From contig JACCIC010000004.1 in the NCBI GenBank assembly GCA_018907035.1, positions 4,390,001-4,454,000 of the forward strand: a DNA stretch of 64,000 bases, read 5' to 3'. The stretch comes from Sycobia sp. Sy_11. Lineage: Eukaryota; Arthropoda; Insecta; Hymenoptera; Epichrysomallidae. Below the pieces are notes generated by a model, which was given only the letters and a program-made list of their open reading frames with translations, did not search any database and was not told the origin of the DNA. A program made the translations under genes and the position numbers. This document shows, piece after piece, positions 1 to 10,359 of this stretch (position 1 is its first letter; every line of letters starts with the position of its first letter).

Positions 1-204
1 TATTTTCGACCCACAGAAACGCTTCGTCGTAATGCTTTGGCTAACGGTGTCACGGTCCCACGTATACCGCAAGCCAATAGCAAAGAGTTCCTCCTCCCCT
101 AATATAGAGCGCTTCTTCTGATTGCTGTTGTTTTGAAGCTCAAGTCGGTCATAACCGAGTACAACCCTCTCCGTCATACGTGCTAGATCTTCGAGCGCTT
201 GCAT
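1..204 (-). CDS. Partial open frame running off the window edge, unrecognised
   Basis: Reading the minus strand from an ATG at 204, 68 codons stay open to the window edge. The peptide begins MQALEDLARMTERVV and is charged, with fairly even codon usage, which makes it look more protein-like than the surrounding AT-rich DNA. I recognise no family. It could be a fragment of a retroelement gag or pol, since a decayed LINE follows at about 400, or a chance frame. The remainder would lie outside the window. Confidence 0.2.
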   Translation of the reverse strand, partial: MQALEDLARMTERVVLGYDRLELQNNSNQKKRSILGEEELFAIGLRYTWDRDTVSQSITTKRFCGSKI

Positions 205-399
205 TCAAAATTAGCTGTTGTGGACGATGATCACAAGATATACAAAATCGGGTGCGGTTTGTTTGGAGAGAGTACTGAAGAGTGTCCACGATATTCAGCT
301 ATAAGTCGAACTTATCACAGACATAGTTACATTTAATGTCAAAGTTACACAAATCGGCAAATAAAAAATATTAAAAGAAAAGAATCAAAAATTACATTT

Positions 400-1690
400 T
401 GCGAATTTTACGAATTTTTATGAGGATAAAAAGAAAAAAATAAAAGGAGTACAGATTGAGGTGAGAAATAGGTATAGTAACGGTCTACCGAAGCAGAATA
501 AAGAAAAAGGTGAAAGGAGCCTAAAAGTACAGAAAAGATTTGACAGATTAATTAAAAGCATATAGGACGTAGATTGGGAACTAAAATTAGTTAAGGATCA
601 AAGATATAATGGTGATAAGGAAAGAAACGATGATCTCAAAGTGTAAAACAGAGATACATGGACAGTCTTAAAAAATGGCTCCCGTCCAGAATAATGAGCA
701 TAATGAAGAATTAACAACGGAGAGGAAAAGACTAAAAGTAATTAGGAGGAAAAAGCAAATAAGAAAAATGCAAAAACGTAATGGAATTTTGGCAAAAATT
801 GCGAGGGTATAGACTGAAAGAAACGAATAAGGGGGTATGAAAAAGAAAAGTGGCTAGCGTACTTCTCGAAATTTCTTGGTGGAGATATCCTAGAGGAGAG
901 TAATAAACATACTAAAGGGGAGGAAGAAAAAGGGGAGGAAAAAGAAGATGAAATAATATCAGAGAGTTTTGATAAAGAAACAGGAATAGAAGAAATAGGA
1001 AGAGTGCTAAATGGAATGATAAATAAAAAGGCAGTCGGAGAGGACGAGATCCTAACAGAATTTCTAAAATATCTATCAAAGAATTGGCTTCAGAAAATAA
1101 CAAGTATTTAAAATGAAATATTCAAGAGAGAGTATTCAGCATATTATCAAATACTGAACAGTAGCTATTTTTTACACAATATATAAGTATAGAGATGGCG
1201 ATTAGGCGAAGAACTATGGAGGAATTTTGCCGTTGCACAATGGATATAAATTGTTTGTTATCATTTTGGAAACAAGATTAAGCGCATGACTGGAAATAGA
1301 GGGAAGCCAATCGGAATTTAGAAAAAAAGAGGGAGTACAGATCATATATTTACGCTCAATATTCTAACTAATCATAGAAGCAAAGGGAGAAAGAAAAGCT
1401 TTACCCGTGATTTACTGATTTTAAGATAGCCTTTGTTACTGTGAATAGTAAGATAATGTTAAACAAGTTAAAAAGAATAGGGGTTCGAGAAAAACTGTTC
1501 ACAACAACTGACACAATATATAGTAAATTGAAAAATGAGTTGCTAGTAGGGGATGGAATAAATTATAGATTGAAAACAAGTAAAGAATCAGCCACGGATG
1601 CCCTCAGCGTGCTAGTTTTAATATATTTAAAATATACATGAGAGAAATGAGGAGTAGAAATAGGAGAAACAAAAATTTTTAGTCTAAAAC
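400..1690 (+). mobile_element. Decayed non-LTR retrotransposon (LINE), reverse-transcriptase segment
   Basis: Conceptual translation across several frames recovers the usual order of a Jockey/R1-type LINE ORF2. First comes the block just before the RT (WLAYFSKFLGGDILEE, about 851-900). Next is the IEEIGRVLNGMINKKAVGEDEI segment near 985-1050, which corresponds to the usual 'lxxlkxxKAPGpDgi' motif. An 'NGYKLFVIILETRL'-like stretch follows near 1240-1275. Near 1440-1640 there is a segment resembling 'aFDxVnr..L..kL..iGvrexl...i..iY' (LNKLKRIGVREKL is readable). Stops such as the TAA near 1111 and frame changes break it, so it is dead. Family assignment is by motif order only. Confidence 0.72.
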
Positions 1691-1699
1691 TTGAGTTTA

Positions 1700-3292
1700 T
1701 TATGAGCAATTATGAGACTATTCCGAATACTTTATGGTTTTTCCAGTAGAATGAAAATCAATCTCATTTTTTATACTCATATAACTTAGCTACTATTTAA
1801 CTCTTAACTTTTATACTTCGAGAATGATTAAATTCGATACAAAATGCAATTTTAAACGAAAAATTATTCTTCTTATTTTTTTCGATGCTTCATTTTCAAT
1901 ATAATCGCGATTTTCTGGAAAATTTAGCTCGTAATTTAATAACGGTCCAGTAAAAACGCATTAAACAGGTAAATCGAAAGATAAAGTAGACTACTCAAAA
2001 TTTTGACCAAAATGATTTAATATTATAATTTGACTGGACTACTATCACTAATTAGTTGTTATTGACAACTTATATACACTGTATATAATAACTGTATAAA
2101 ATGCGCTAAAGTTGTTTACAATATTTTTCTGTAAAAGTTTTTTCAGGTACTTGAAAAATGCAAGAATCAGATAACTTATCTGTATAACTTATCTTATTAA
2201 CGAGATGATGATCTCGGCCGAAGATTTCAAAAACATAAGTGTTGGGTTGGGTCTATTTCATACATCTCTCTCTCCGTGTCCAAAATTGAAACACGTATGC
2301 AAATAAGTTTGAGATAGAAGACATGTAGAGAATTTATTCAAGTCAGGGGAATACTTTATTTTTATAATTTAAATTATTTCGTAATTTCCTTTTCCACTCG
2401 GCCTTATTGATCTTTTATCATTCTTGTCGTGATCAAGTATTTGCCAAATCGATGAGATAGCCGATTACCTCCGATACATTATGTTGGATGCGTTATTGCT
2501 CCATTATTATCCGCCAAATAATTATTAGATAATAGATTGATAAATAAATTCTTCGGTTAAAATAAAATGATAAACTTTAATTGATATAAAATAATTGTAG
2601 ATATAATTCAAATACAATTTAATAAAAATAGCATTCTTCTATGTATTTGTCTTGTTGCCTTCGCGGTAGTCGAGATGAATCTGCTCGTCCGTTCTCTCTG
2701 TCTGGTAGAAAAAGGGGGAGAGGGAAGTATCATACTTGCAGTATATCTCATAAACAATCGTCGGTCAGATGCATTTCAGTCGCCCGCTCAGCCCGAATTC
2801 CCTCCATCTGTTTAGCCATGTGTTGGTCTATCCCTTTGTATGCTGATTGTAAAGGCATTTAGTAAAGTACCTTATTACTGCCATTATCCTTTATGCTGAT
2901 TATTGTCTTAGAATTTTTTGGAGAAATTTTATACATTTATTTGCCTTTATTATTCATTTTTCCGTTCCCCAAATATTTTATTTGCGCCGCAACACATTTA
3001 TCTTCTGATCTAGCATTAGAAAATAAATCTTGAGGAGTCACCCGGTAACATGTATGGGAGGTACTTTATTATTTAATAATTAATTTGTACGTCGATGCTG
3101 TCTAACGAGCGCGTCAGCTAGCCATAATTATTTGTTCCATTTGGAATTACTATATTATTTTGGCGGCAAGAACATTGTTGTCCGGCAGGCGTATTCAATT
3201 GTGTTCGTGAGTATGTGTTGGATCGTCGGCTGCAATTGCATTGCAGGTTATAGCCATTGCAGGTTGCAGACACGGCTAACAAGTTTATAATA

Positions 3293-3329
<37 letters not shown>

Positions 3330-4090
3330 GAAACGATTGTTGTCGCCATTATTGTGCCACTTATTACGGATATACGGTACAACGTCGGACTGCTGTATAG
3401 ATTATCATAAATTAATAGCGTTATTGTGGTATATTTCAATAATTCAATACAGGAAATTGTCGATACTAAGTTAGCTATACGTACGCGTACATTTTTTAAA
3501 GCAATAGCATAAAAGCAGTAAGTTTCAGAAAATGATTTTGTTTACAATTAAGAATAATTTTCCTCATTCTTGACTCTATTCTTAGCATTATTCTACCATA
3601 TAGAATGTAGACTTCAGAGTTTTACGTTTTAATTTCCCTGACAGAAGCATAACAACTCTTCATGCTTGGATTTTATTTATATCATGAGTTGAAAATACAG
3701 AAAAGTGTAATTTGTTTTGTTTTAATAAATTAAATCTGAAAAATGAGATAATCATGTTGAAACAGCTATCAAAATCTATTATTTATATTTTTGTAAAAGT
3801 ATTAGTCTTTAATTTATTTATTATACCCTTATTGTAATATATTTTACTATATGAATAATAAATATTAAATTAATTTCATAATAATAGTCCACTGAGAATT
3901 TTAAATTTCTAAATTTTATAATAGTCTACACAGTTCTAAATCTTTAATCGAATTATTTTTATTTTTATATTTATTATAAAAGTTTATAAATAACATATTT
4001 TACAGTAGTATAAAATTATAAAATTGAAAATTGAATCTTGTAATTTCTTTTATTTTTTTTTTTAGTGTTATTGCATTTAGAAGGTAATTA
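1700..4090. other. Intergenic, AT-rich; no gene seen
   Basis: Mostly AT-rich unique-looking DNA. A slightly GC-richer block at 2640-2870 and another at 2980-3330 have short open frames on both strands but no motif I recognise. Remnants of a retroelement are possible there but not supported. Confidence 0.5.
3298..3328. repeat. (GA)n microsatellite
   Basis: An uninterrupted run of GA dinucleotides, read directly from the sequence. Confidence 0.97.
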
Positions 4091-4101
4091 AAATAATTAT
4101 A

Positions 4102-5545
4102 CTATTTAAATAGTTTAAATTTTTTAAGGTATTTTTGAATTTCTTGCTTTGGGTATGGTTTTATCACTAAACATGTTGGAATATCTTCTGGTTGTTCAAT
4201 CCATAACTTGTGTTTAATATTATTTTCTTTTAATAGTAGATGTAGAGATTTCAAACTTTCTTCTGTGGGTGCCTACGGCAATAAAAATATTTAATTTAAA
4301 TTTAATATACTTTAACTGAATATACATTATTATAATTAATATACTCTGCCTAAATCTTATTTATTTTATATCAGTAACAGTAAGGAATTCCTAAAAATTT
4401 TAAAAGAATAGGACTGAATTAAATTAAAGACTGTTATTTTGAAGATTTTGATAATCATATTCATATGACTTAATATATAAGTTGACAGATAAATTGAAAT
4501 GAAAATGTTTGACAACCTATGCTTTAATATGAGACTATAAGGAGATAATCTCACTGATCTTGAAAAACTAAAGAAACAAAATAATAAAATTTAAGTATTC
4601 AAAATTGTCAGGTTAACAAGAAAACTATAATATGGAGAGAACAATTTCACTTTTTACAAAAATTTTATAGACTACAATAACAATCAGGCAAAATAAAAAA
4701 GTATTTACTAAAATAACAGTATTTAAGCTTCTTTTATGCCTTTATTTATATATCTTGGAATGTCCTATATCACATCTATAAAACTTGAATAATACAAATA
4801 AATATTATATTCTGGGAGAATTTTTGGTTGTTTTCAAAATTAATAACTTTGTTTTATCAATAGTTAACGATTATATTTTCAGGGTTTTGGAAAGTTTTTT
4901 TAAACTCTTGATTTATTTGGTGTTTCTTAATAGTTACAGACATTAAATGTTTAAAGACATATTTCTAGATATTAAAAAAATTAATAATAATATCCAAAAC
5001 AACAAAAAACTAAGGTTTTTCAAGTATCTTATGATTGAAATTATAATGTTATATTGTTAAGTATTTTTCTTAAAACTGAATTAAGTTTTATTATTAGTTT
5101 TTTAATTTCTTTATTACAAAGTTTTAATCAACAAACCGTAAATAATATATCATGAAATTGATAGCAGTAAATTAACATCTATTCTAATAATAATTTTGTA
5201 AATACAGTTTAAAGTATTTTAGTAATCTATGTTTAGAAACTATTTGTTTGTCTATTTTATAGGAAATTAAATTTTTGAAAAAAGCTTTTTCAATCATACA
5301 ATATTGAAAATAAAATAGCAAAATATAATAATTCAAATATACAAATGAATTAAACTTACTTCAAGTATAACTTTATGCATATCATCTAAATTTGACAAAT
5401 AAGTTACAGTATCAGGATCATCATGAAATAAATGAGTTACTGCACAGCACGCATGACAGGCTTGTGCAATTACGGCTCCAACAGGCCACTCTAGTATTTT
5501 TATAAGATCTCCTCGTACTACAACATATTGAACTATTCCAGCCAT
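4102..5545 (-). CDS. PTRHD1: Putative peptidyl-tRNA hydrolase PTRHD1 (PTH2 family), two exons
   Basis: Minus-strand exons at 5545-5360 (62 codons) and 4272-4102 (56 codons plus stop TAG) join in phase 0 across a GTAAGT donor and a TAG acceptor, giving 118 residues. The protein starts [14 protein letters not shown] and has the [13 protein letters not shown] segment of the PTH2 fold. It continues through DDMHKVILE / [10 protein letters not shown] and the [13 protein letters not shown] strand to the family's typical C-terminus [18 protein letters not shown]. It is slightly shorter than the human protein because the human N-terminal extension is absent. The PTH2 fold hydrolyses peptidyl-tRNA in archaea and eukaryotes, but activity of PTRHD1 itself is not settled. 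It lies head-to-head with the peroxiredoxin gene. Confidence 0.93.
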
Positions 5546-5614
5546 TATGAAATTGTATGATAAATATGTTAAAAATATTGTTTCTTTTTACTCATAATTA
5601 TTTACAAGCAGATG

Positions 5615-5662
<48 letters not shown>

Positions 5663-6180
5663 GAAATTTATATTTTTAAAATTAGATTTAACAGTTTTTT
5701 ACAAAATATTTTGGTACTGTAATACTGTAACATAATATGAGGGTTTTCAACTAGAAACTCAGGAAGCTTCAATTTTTAGAAAATCGAACAAATCAAGCTC
5801 AGCATGGGTAAACATGAGTTCAACCTGCTTTAATCAGCTCGAAACCATTTCTTATCAAACTGGATCAAATTGAACTGCACAGATCCTACCTTATTTTCGA
5901 TCGTGAATTGTACCTTTACCTGCCTTTACTTTACTTTGTTTTGACTATAGTAAAGAGTGCAGTACTATAGTGCGAACATTCCAGTTCCCAAGAATCCCGT
6001 ATCCCAATAACGACCCAACCCAACCCAACACTGATGATGTCAAGCCGGTTGCCGGCTGGCCCCTTCTCTTTTCTCTGATCGACAATCGCATTGCATCGCA
6101 TCTTTTCAATTTTTTGCTTTTCACTCTTGAATAACCCAGCCCATCAGCCCCACAGCCAAGTGTGCGGTGTGTCCGTGAGT
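5546..6180. promoter_or_regulatory. Candidate bidirectional promoter between PTRHD1 and peroxiredoxin
   Basis: This interval separates the PTRHD1 start codon (5545, minus) from the inferred start of the peroxiredoxin 5' exon. It contains a (TA)n tract at 5615-5660 and a more GC-balanced block from about 5980 that includes a TCAGT initiator-like site at 6180-6184, with a GGTCC downstream-element-like match at 6208-6212. A shared promoter is inferred from geometry. Confidence 0.4.
5615..5660. repeat. (TA)n microsatellite
   Basis: A run of about 23 TA units lies between the two divergent genes. Confidence 0.97.
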
Positions 6181-6291
6181 CAGTGTCGTTCTCCTGTCGT
6201 TCTCGCTGGTCCGTTGTTTCATTATTTCAGTCCAAGTGCTTCTGTTGCTTGAGGAGGACGTTAGTATTTTATACTGTAAAAGTTAAGAGCT
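6180..6291 (+). other. Probable 5' UTR exon of the peroxiredoxin gene
   Basis: The stretch ends in a good donor (AGAGCT then GTAAGT at 6292). The next matching acceptor, TTTTATAG at 7291-7298, places 11 untranslated bases before the ATG at 7310. The start near 6180 is guessed from an arthropod initiator-like TCAGT. There is no ATG-initiated frame of note inside. Confidence 0.5.
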
Positions 6292-7309
6292 GTAAGTAAT
6301 ACTAACAAAGATAATTTAAAAAAATGTATATTTTTCGATATTGTTATACGATGTCAACTTTTAATTGTTAACTTAACGTGTTTAGATATTGCAAATTAAT
6401 AAATCTGGGACTGCTAATGCGCAATACTGTAGAAAGACAGGTAGAAAATGTAACAAGTTTTTGCCCTCAAAATAAATCGACATGTCCACACGTTAAAAGA
6501 AATCGTTATTCCTATTAGATTTTGCTAAATCATCTTTGATTTCAATTTTCAATCTCAGTATCAATTTACTCATCAATTAAGTAGGATATTATGTAATCTG
6601 TATTTTATAGGATTTTTCCACAGGAATTCTGGAACGTATTACACTTTCAATATATTCTAGAATTTTCTCCCCTGAAGGACGGTTGTGCAATATTTCAACG
6701 TTCTTTAAAGTATATCCTTGAATGACGTCGACAGTTTTTTACATCCTTTGTTGCTCATTTTTTATTTAATTGAATACTTAACTTAATCGATTTCATAGGA
6801 GAATTATTTCTGATATTATCTTACTGTTTTCAAATTCTCATTATGTTATATACCAAGCTTCTGTGATAAATAATTGAATTTGTTGAGGCTTATATAAATT
6901 CTATCTGCGTAAATGGGATATATTATTCTCTTTAAAAATCGTATTTGTAACAATTATGTTTTATTTTTTATGTTTAATTTTACATGAAAAATTTGATTAT
7001 TGAACGACATTAGATTTTATGCAAATTTATTATTTGTAATTCAGTTTTAATAGCTAAAATTTATTGTAGTAAATTAGATTATTTAGTAATTAAAAATAAT
7101 TAATTTTTATTATTTTCTATTAACTACATATATTTCAATATATAAAATAGAAATTATTTTTTTAATAGATATGTTATTAATTTCATACATCTTATACAAA
7201 ATATTGTATTGTACTTTACTAATAAAATTTGATTTTTAATACTTTGTAGTAACAATATATTGCATATTAATGTATTTGATATTTTTTATTTTTTATAGAA
7301 ACATAAAAT

Positions 7310-8716
7310 ATGCCCGTTCCAGCTATTCAAAAACCAGCTCCACAGTTCAAAGGAACTGCTGTTGTTAATGGACAATTTAAAGAAATCAGTCTTTCTGATT
7401 TTCAAGGAAAATATGTTATTCTATTTTTCTACCCACTTGATTTGTAAGTATATGTTTATTTAAATTTGAAAAATAAGATTCTATTTGAATGTTTCCTCAG
7501 TAATGATTAATTATTAGATATAAAGTAAAAAAAGTATATTTGTGTATTATTTATTAGAAACAAAATTATCCTTTGTTTTAAATTTAAGTATGTTTTTTAC
7601 TAAATGTAACTTTTCTAAATTTAAATATCTTAATCTGAGTATGCTGCAAGATCTCCAGTTTAGATTAGAAAATTTTTGTCTTGTCTAAAATTGATAGTAC
7701 TATCATGAGAATTGATGAAATATTTATCACATTAAATATTATTTTTATATTTCAGCACATTTGTCTGTCCAACTGAGATAATAGCATTTTCGGATCGTGC
7801 TAAAGAATTTGAAGCTATTGGAGTCCAACTAATTGCTGCATCAACTGATTCGCATTTCAGCCATCTTGCATGGGTTAATACACCACGCAAACAAGGAGGT
7901 TTGGGTGAGATGAATATTCCACTTCTTGCTGACAAGAGTTCCAAAATTGCCCGTGATTATGGTGTTCTTGATGAAGAGACCGGTATACCCTTCCGTGGTC
8001 TTTTCATCATTGACAAGAAACAAAATTTGAGACAAGTCACAATAAATGATCTCCCTGTGGGAAGGTAAAGTATAAGATGTCATTTTTTATATTTGCGCGC
8101 ACCGCACACTTACTTCGTTATAGTGTAGTACGGTGGCTCAATTGCTAAAATCATTATTTAAATCCATATTCAAAAAATGGGTTAATTTTGATGTAAAATA
8201 AAAACTAATAACACAAAATATAATAATTGTTAAGTAAATTTGCTTATTTTATCCAAATAATTAAAAAAAATAGAATTTGAGTAAATCTCACTTCTGTATT
8301 TTTTATCATATATTAATTAAACAAAAATAATAATTTTCTGATCTTTAATCAATAATATTAATTTTATTTATCATAATATGTAAAGAATGTAATGCTACAT
8401 AAATAATTAAATTTAATATTTTTATCATAGTAAAACCAAGTTTGTATAAAAATACTCAATGCAAAAATTATAACATTTAAAACATTATTATTGTGAATTT
8501 AATTGTAATTATTAATGAAGAAGAGTAAGTTCTATTTATTTTTGTTTTAATACATTAAACGCCAATTACAGATCAGTTGATGAAACTTTAAGATTAGTAC
8601 AAGCTTTTCAATTCACTGATGAACATGGTGAAGTCTGTCCAGCTGGCTGGAAACCAGGAAAGAAAACAATGAAGCCTGACAATACTGGATTAAAGGAGTA
8701 TTTCAAGGATCAGTGA
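7310..8716 (+). CDS. Jafrac1: Typical 2-Cys peroxiredoxin (thioredoxin peroxidase 1), three coding exons
   Basis: Exons 7310-7443, 7756-8064 and 8572-8716 join through GT-AG introns into 195 codons plus stop TGA. The enzyme reduces hydrogen peroxide and organic peroxides using thioredoxin in the cytosol. Visible features are the YPLDFTFVCPTE active site with peroxidatic Cys49 and Thr46, and Arg125 in GIPFRG. Resolving Cys170 sits in GEVCPAGW. The GGLG loop (92-95) plus Tyr-Phe at 191-192 near the C-terminus mark overoxidation-sensitive eukaryotic enzymes. There is no signal or transit peptide, which argues for the cytosolic paralogue rather than mitochondrial or ER forms. Length matches Drosophila Jafrac1, to which the sequence is clearly orthologous. 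All catalytic residues are intact. Confidence 0.96.
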
Positions 8717-8810
8717 ATTAAAAAAAAAATTATATAAGCAGATTATTAAACTGCATCGTACTAAAAAAGTATTCTGGAAGAATTCCTCTCATTGTTTTTA
8801 TTTCACTTTT

Positions 8811-8816
8811 AATAAA
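8811..8816 (+). terminator. Poly(A) signal AATAAA for the peroxiredoxin gene
   Basis: The first canonical AATAAA lies 95 bases after the stop codon. Confidence 0.55.
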
Positions 8817-8829
8817 AATATCTTTTTAT

Positions 8830-9390
8830 ACATTGATTCTTTTGTCATTCCAGATATTTTGTTATCCATTTATTTTAATGTTATTTAATATTTTTTATAA
8901 TAAAAAGTGAAGTTTACCTTTTCAACAGTTCTTGCTTGTTTGTTTCCCATTATAATCATTTAATATTTATTATAATTTTTAACAATTCAAGACCGATTGC
9001 AAAATATATTGAAGGAAAATCTATAATCAAATGCATTATATGTTAAATTGAATTATTAATATTATAATAAATGGTACTAAATATTTGCTTGAGTTTTCAA
9101 TTTCTATTTTTGGCGTTCGTATTGAATATAATTGATAGAAGTTAAGAACAGTAGTATTCTCAAAATGGCAAATAATATATAAAAAGTATTGTTTGTGAGT
9201 AACATTTTAGAATTCGTTATCAATAAAGTAAAATATACTGAATTAAGTAAACATAAAATATATTAATGTTAAATGAAAGAATGGATGGGGGATACAAGAT
9301 TTTGTAAATAGCTTATCCTAATGATAATATTAAATACTTATGATCTATATAAACGAAGTCTAGAAATGTACAAATTATACAGATTTACAT
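8830..9390. other. Intergenic AT-rich DNA, nothing recognised
   Basis: No open frame or repeat structure stands out between the peroxiredoxin 3' end and the retroelement remnant. Confidence 0.6.
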
Positions 9391-9399
9391 GGTTTTGCT

Positions 9400-10350
9400 G
9401 TTGGCCAACTGACGGTTATTCAAAATCGAATCCGCAGCCAGAATTTGTTAAAAAAGTGTTGTTGCCAGGCATGGATCTCAATTAATCGCCTTGGCGCTTC
9501 CGGTGGACTTCGTCGGACAGATGCATGTGTAATTTATAAAGACATCAATTGGTACGAGGTGTGTTTATAGGTTTTACTCGTAGCTGGCAATGGCTTGACA
9601 CGGTTCATGTAGATTCTTCATGCGGTTCTTCTCGATTTGATCCTGTTTACGTGCTTGTACTGATCGTTTCATACAAATCGGCGTCTCTTCTGTCGGCTCG
9701 GGCCTATGCTCCACTATGAGCTGCCGGACGTCCTCCTTGTACTCAGTTGAGATTTGTGCTCATTCGAGTTCCAGCGCAATCGCACTGGATTCTTCCACGA
9801 TCGAATACGCATAACCGATGTTAGGAAACCGGGGTTTAACGATGGATTTCTCTTCGTCAAGAATGAGCCTCACTTGGTCTTTTATAAGGTTGTTGATGAA
9901 CACTTTTCGGTCCTTCGCTGTCCGCTGCAATAAGATATTTTAGATCGTAACGGGAGCCGTTGACAATCTTTGGAATTTTTAGAAGTCTCTCTGTGCGCGA
10001 GCACCCCGTCAAAATCTTTTAAGCCCCTATATGTGATTTCATCTCAGAACTGTAGCTGACTTATTGTCGGGTCCGTTTCCATAGGTCTGCTCGAACTGGC
10101 TCCAGTATCCAATGACGCCATCGCTGCGACTCCTCCGAGAAGTATGTTGGCGTGCATTCCCCGGTGGTTTCTCAGATCATGTGCAATGTCTCCATTTAGT
10201 TGATCCATACCTGTTGTCAATTCCTGGCGATGTAACTCGGCTATTGCACTTATATTTCGTTATTGTCTGTGTCTTCTAACAATCTATCTAATGCATACTG
10301 AATGATGACTTGGTCTTGACGAAAGCCCGCCTTCATGGCCCAGATTCCGC
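9400..10350 (-). mobile_element. Decayed LTR-type retrotransposon pol remnant
   Basis: On the minus strand a GC-richer block gives broken open frames. Around 9745-9650 the frame reads EYKEDVRQLIVEHRPEPTEE followed by TPICMK, matching the linker that precedes the reverse transcriptase in many Gypsy-like insect polyproteins ('YkxxvxxlI..y.p.kt..t.i.Mki'). Just upstream (about 9930-9760) a frame reads FINNLIKDQVRLILDEEKS. A 'MASLDTGAS' string near 10120 resembles an aspartic-protease active site but may be coincidence. Several in-frame stops show it is inactive. No LTR pair was found. Confidence 0.5.
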
Positions 10351-10359
10351 GTTCGAAGC

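Noticed and set aside
2239..6022. GTTGGGTTGGGTC at 2240 and its complement near 6002, possible telomere-like or MITE ends
   Set aside because: Only about 13 bases are shared, with no further similarity or inverted-repeat extension.
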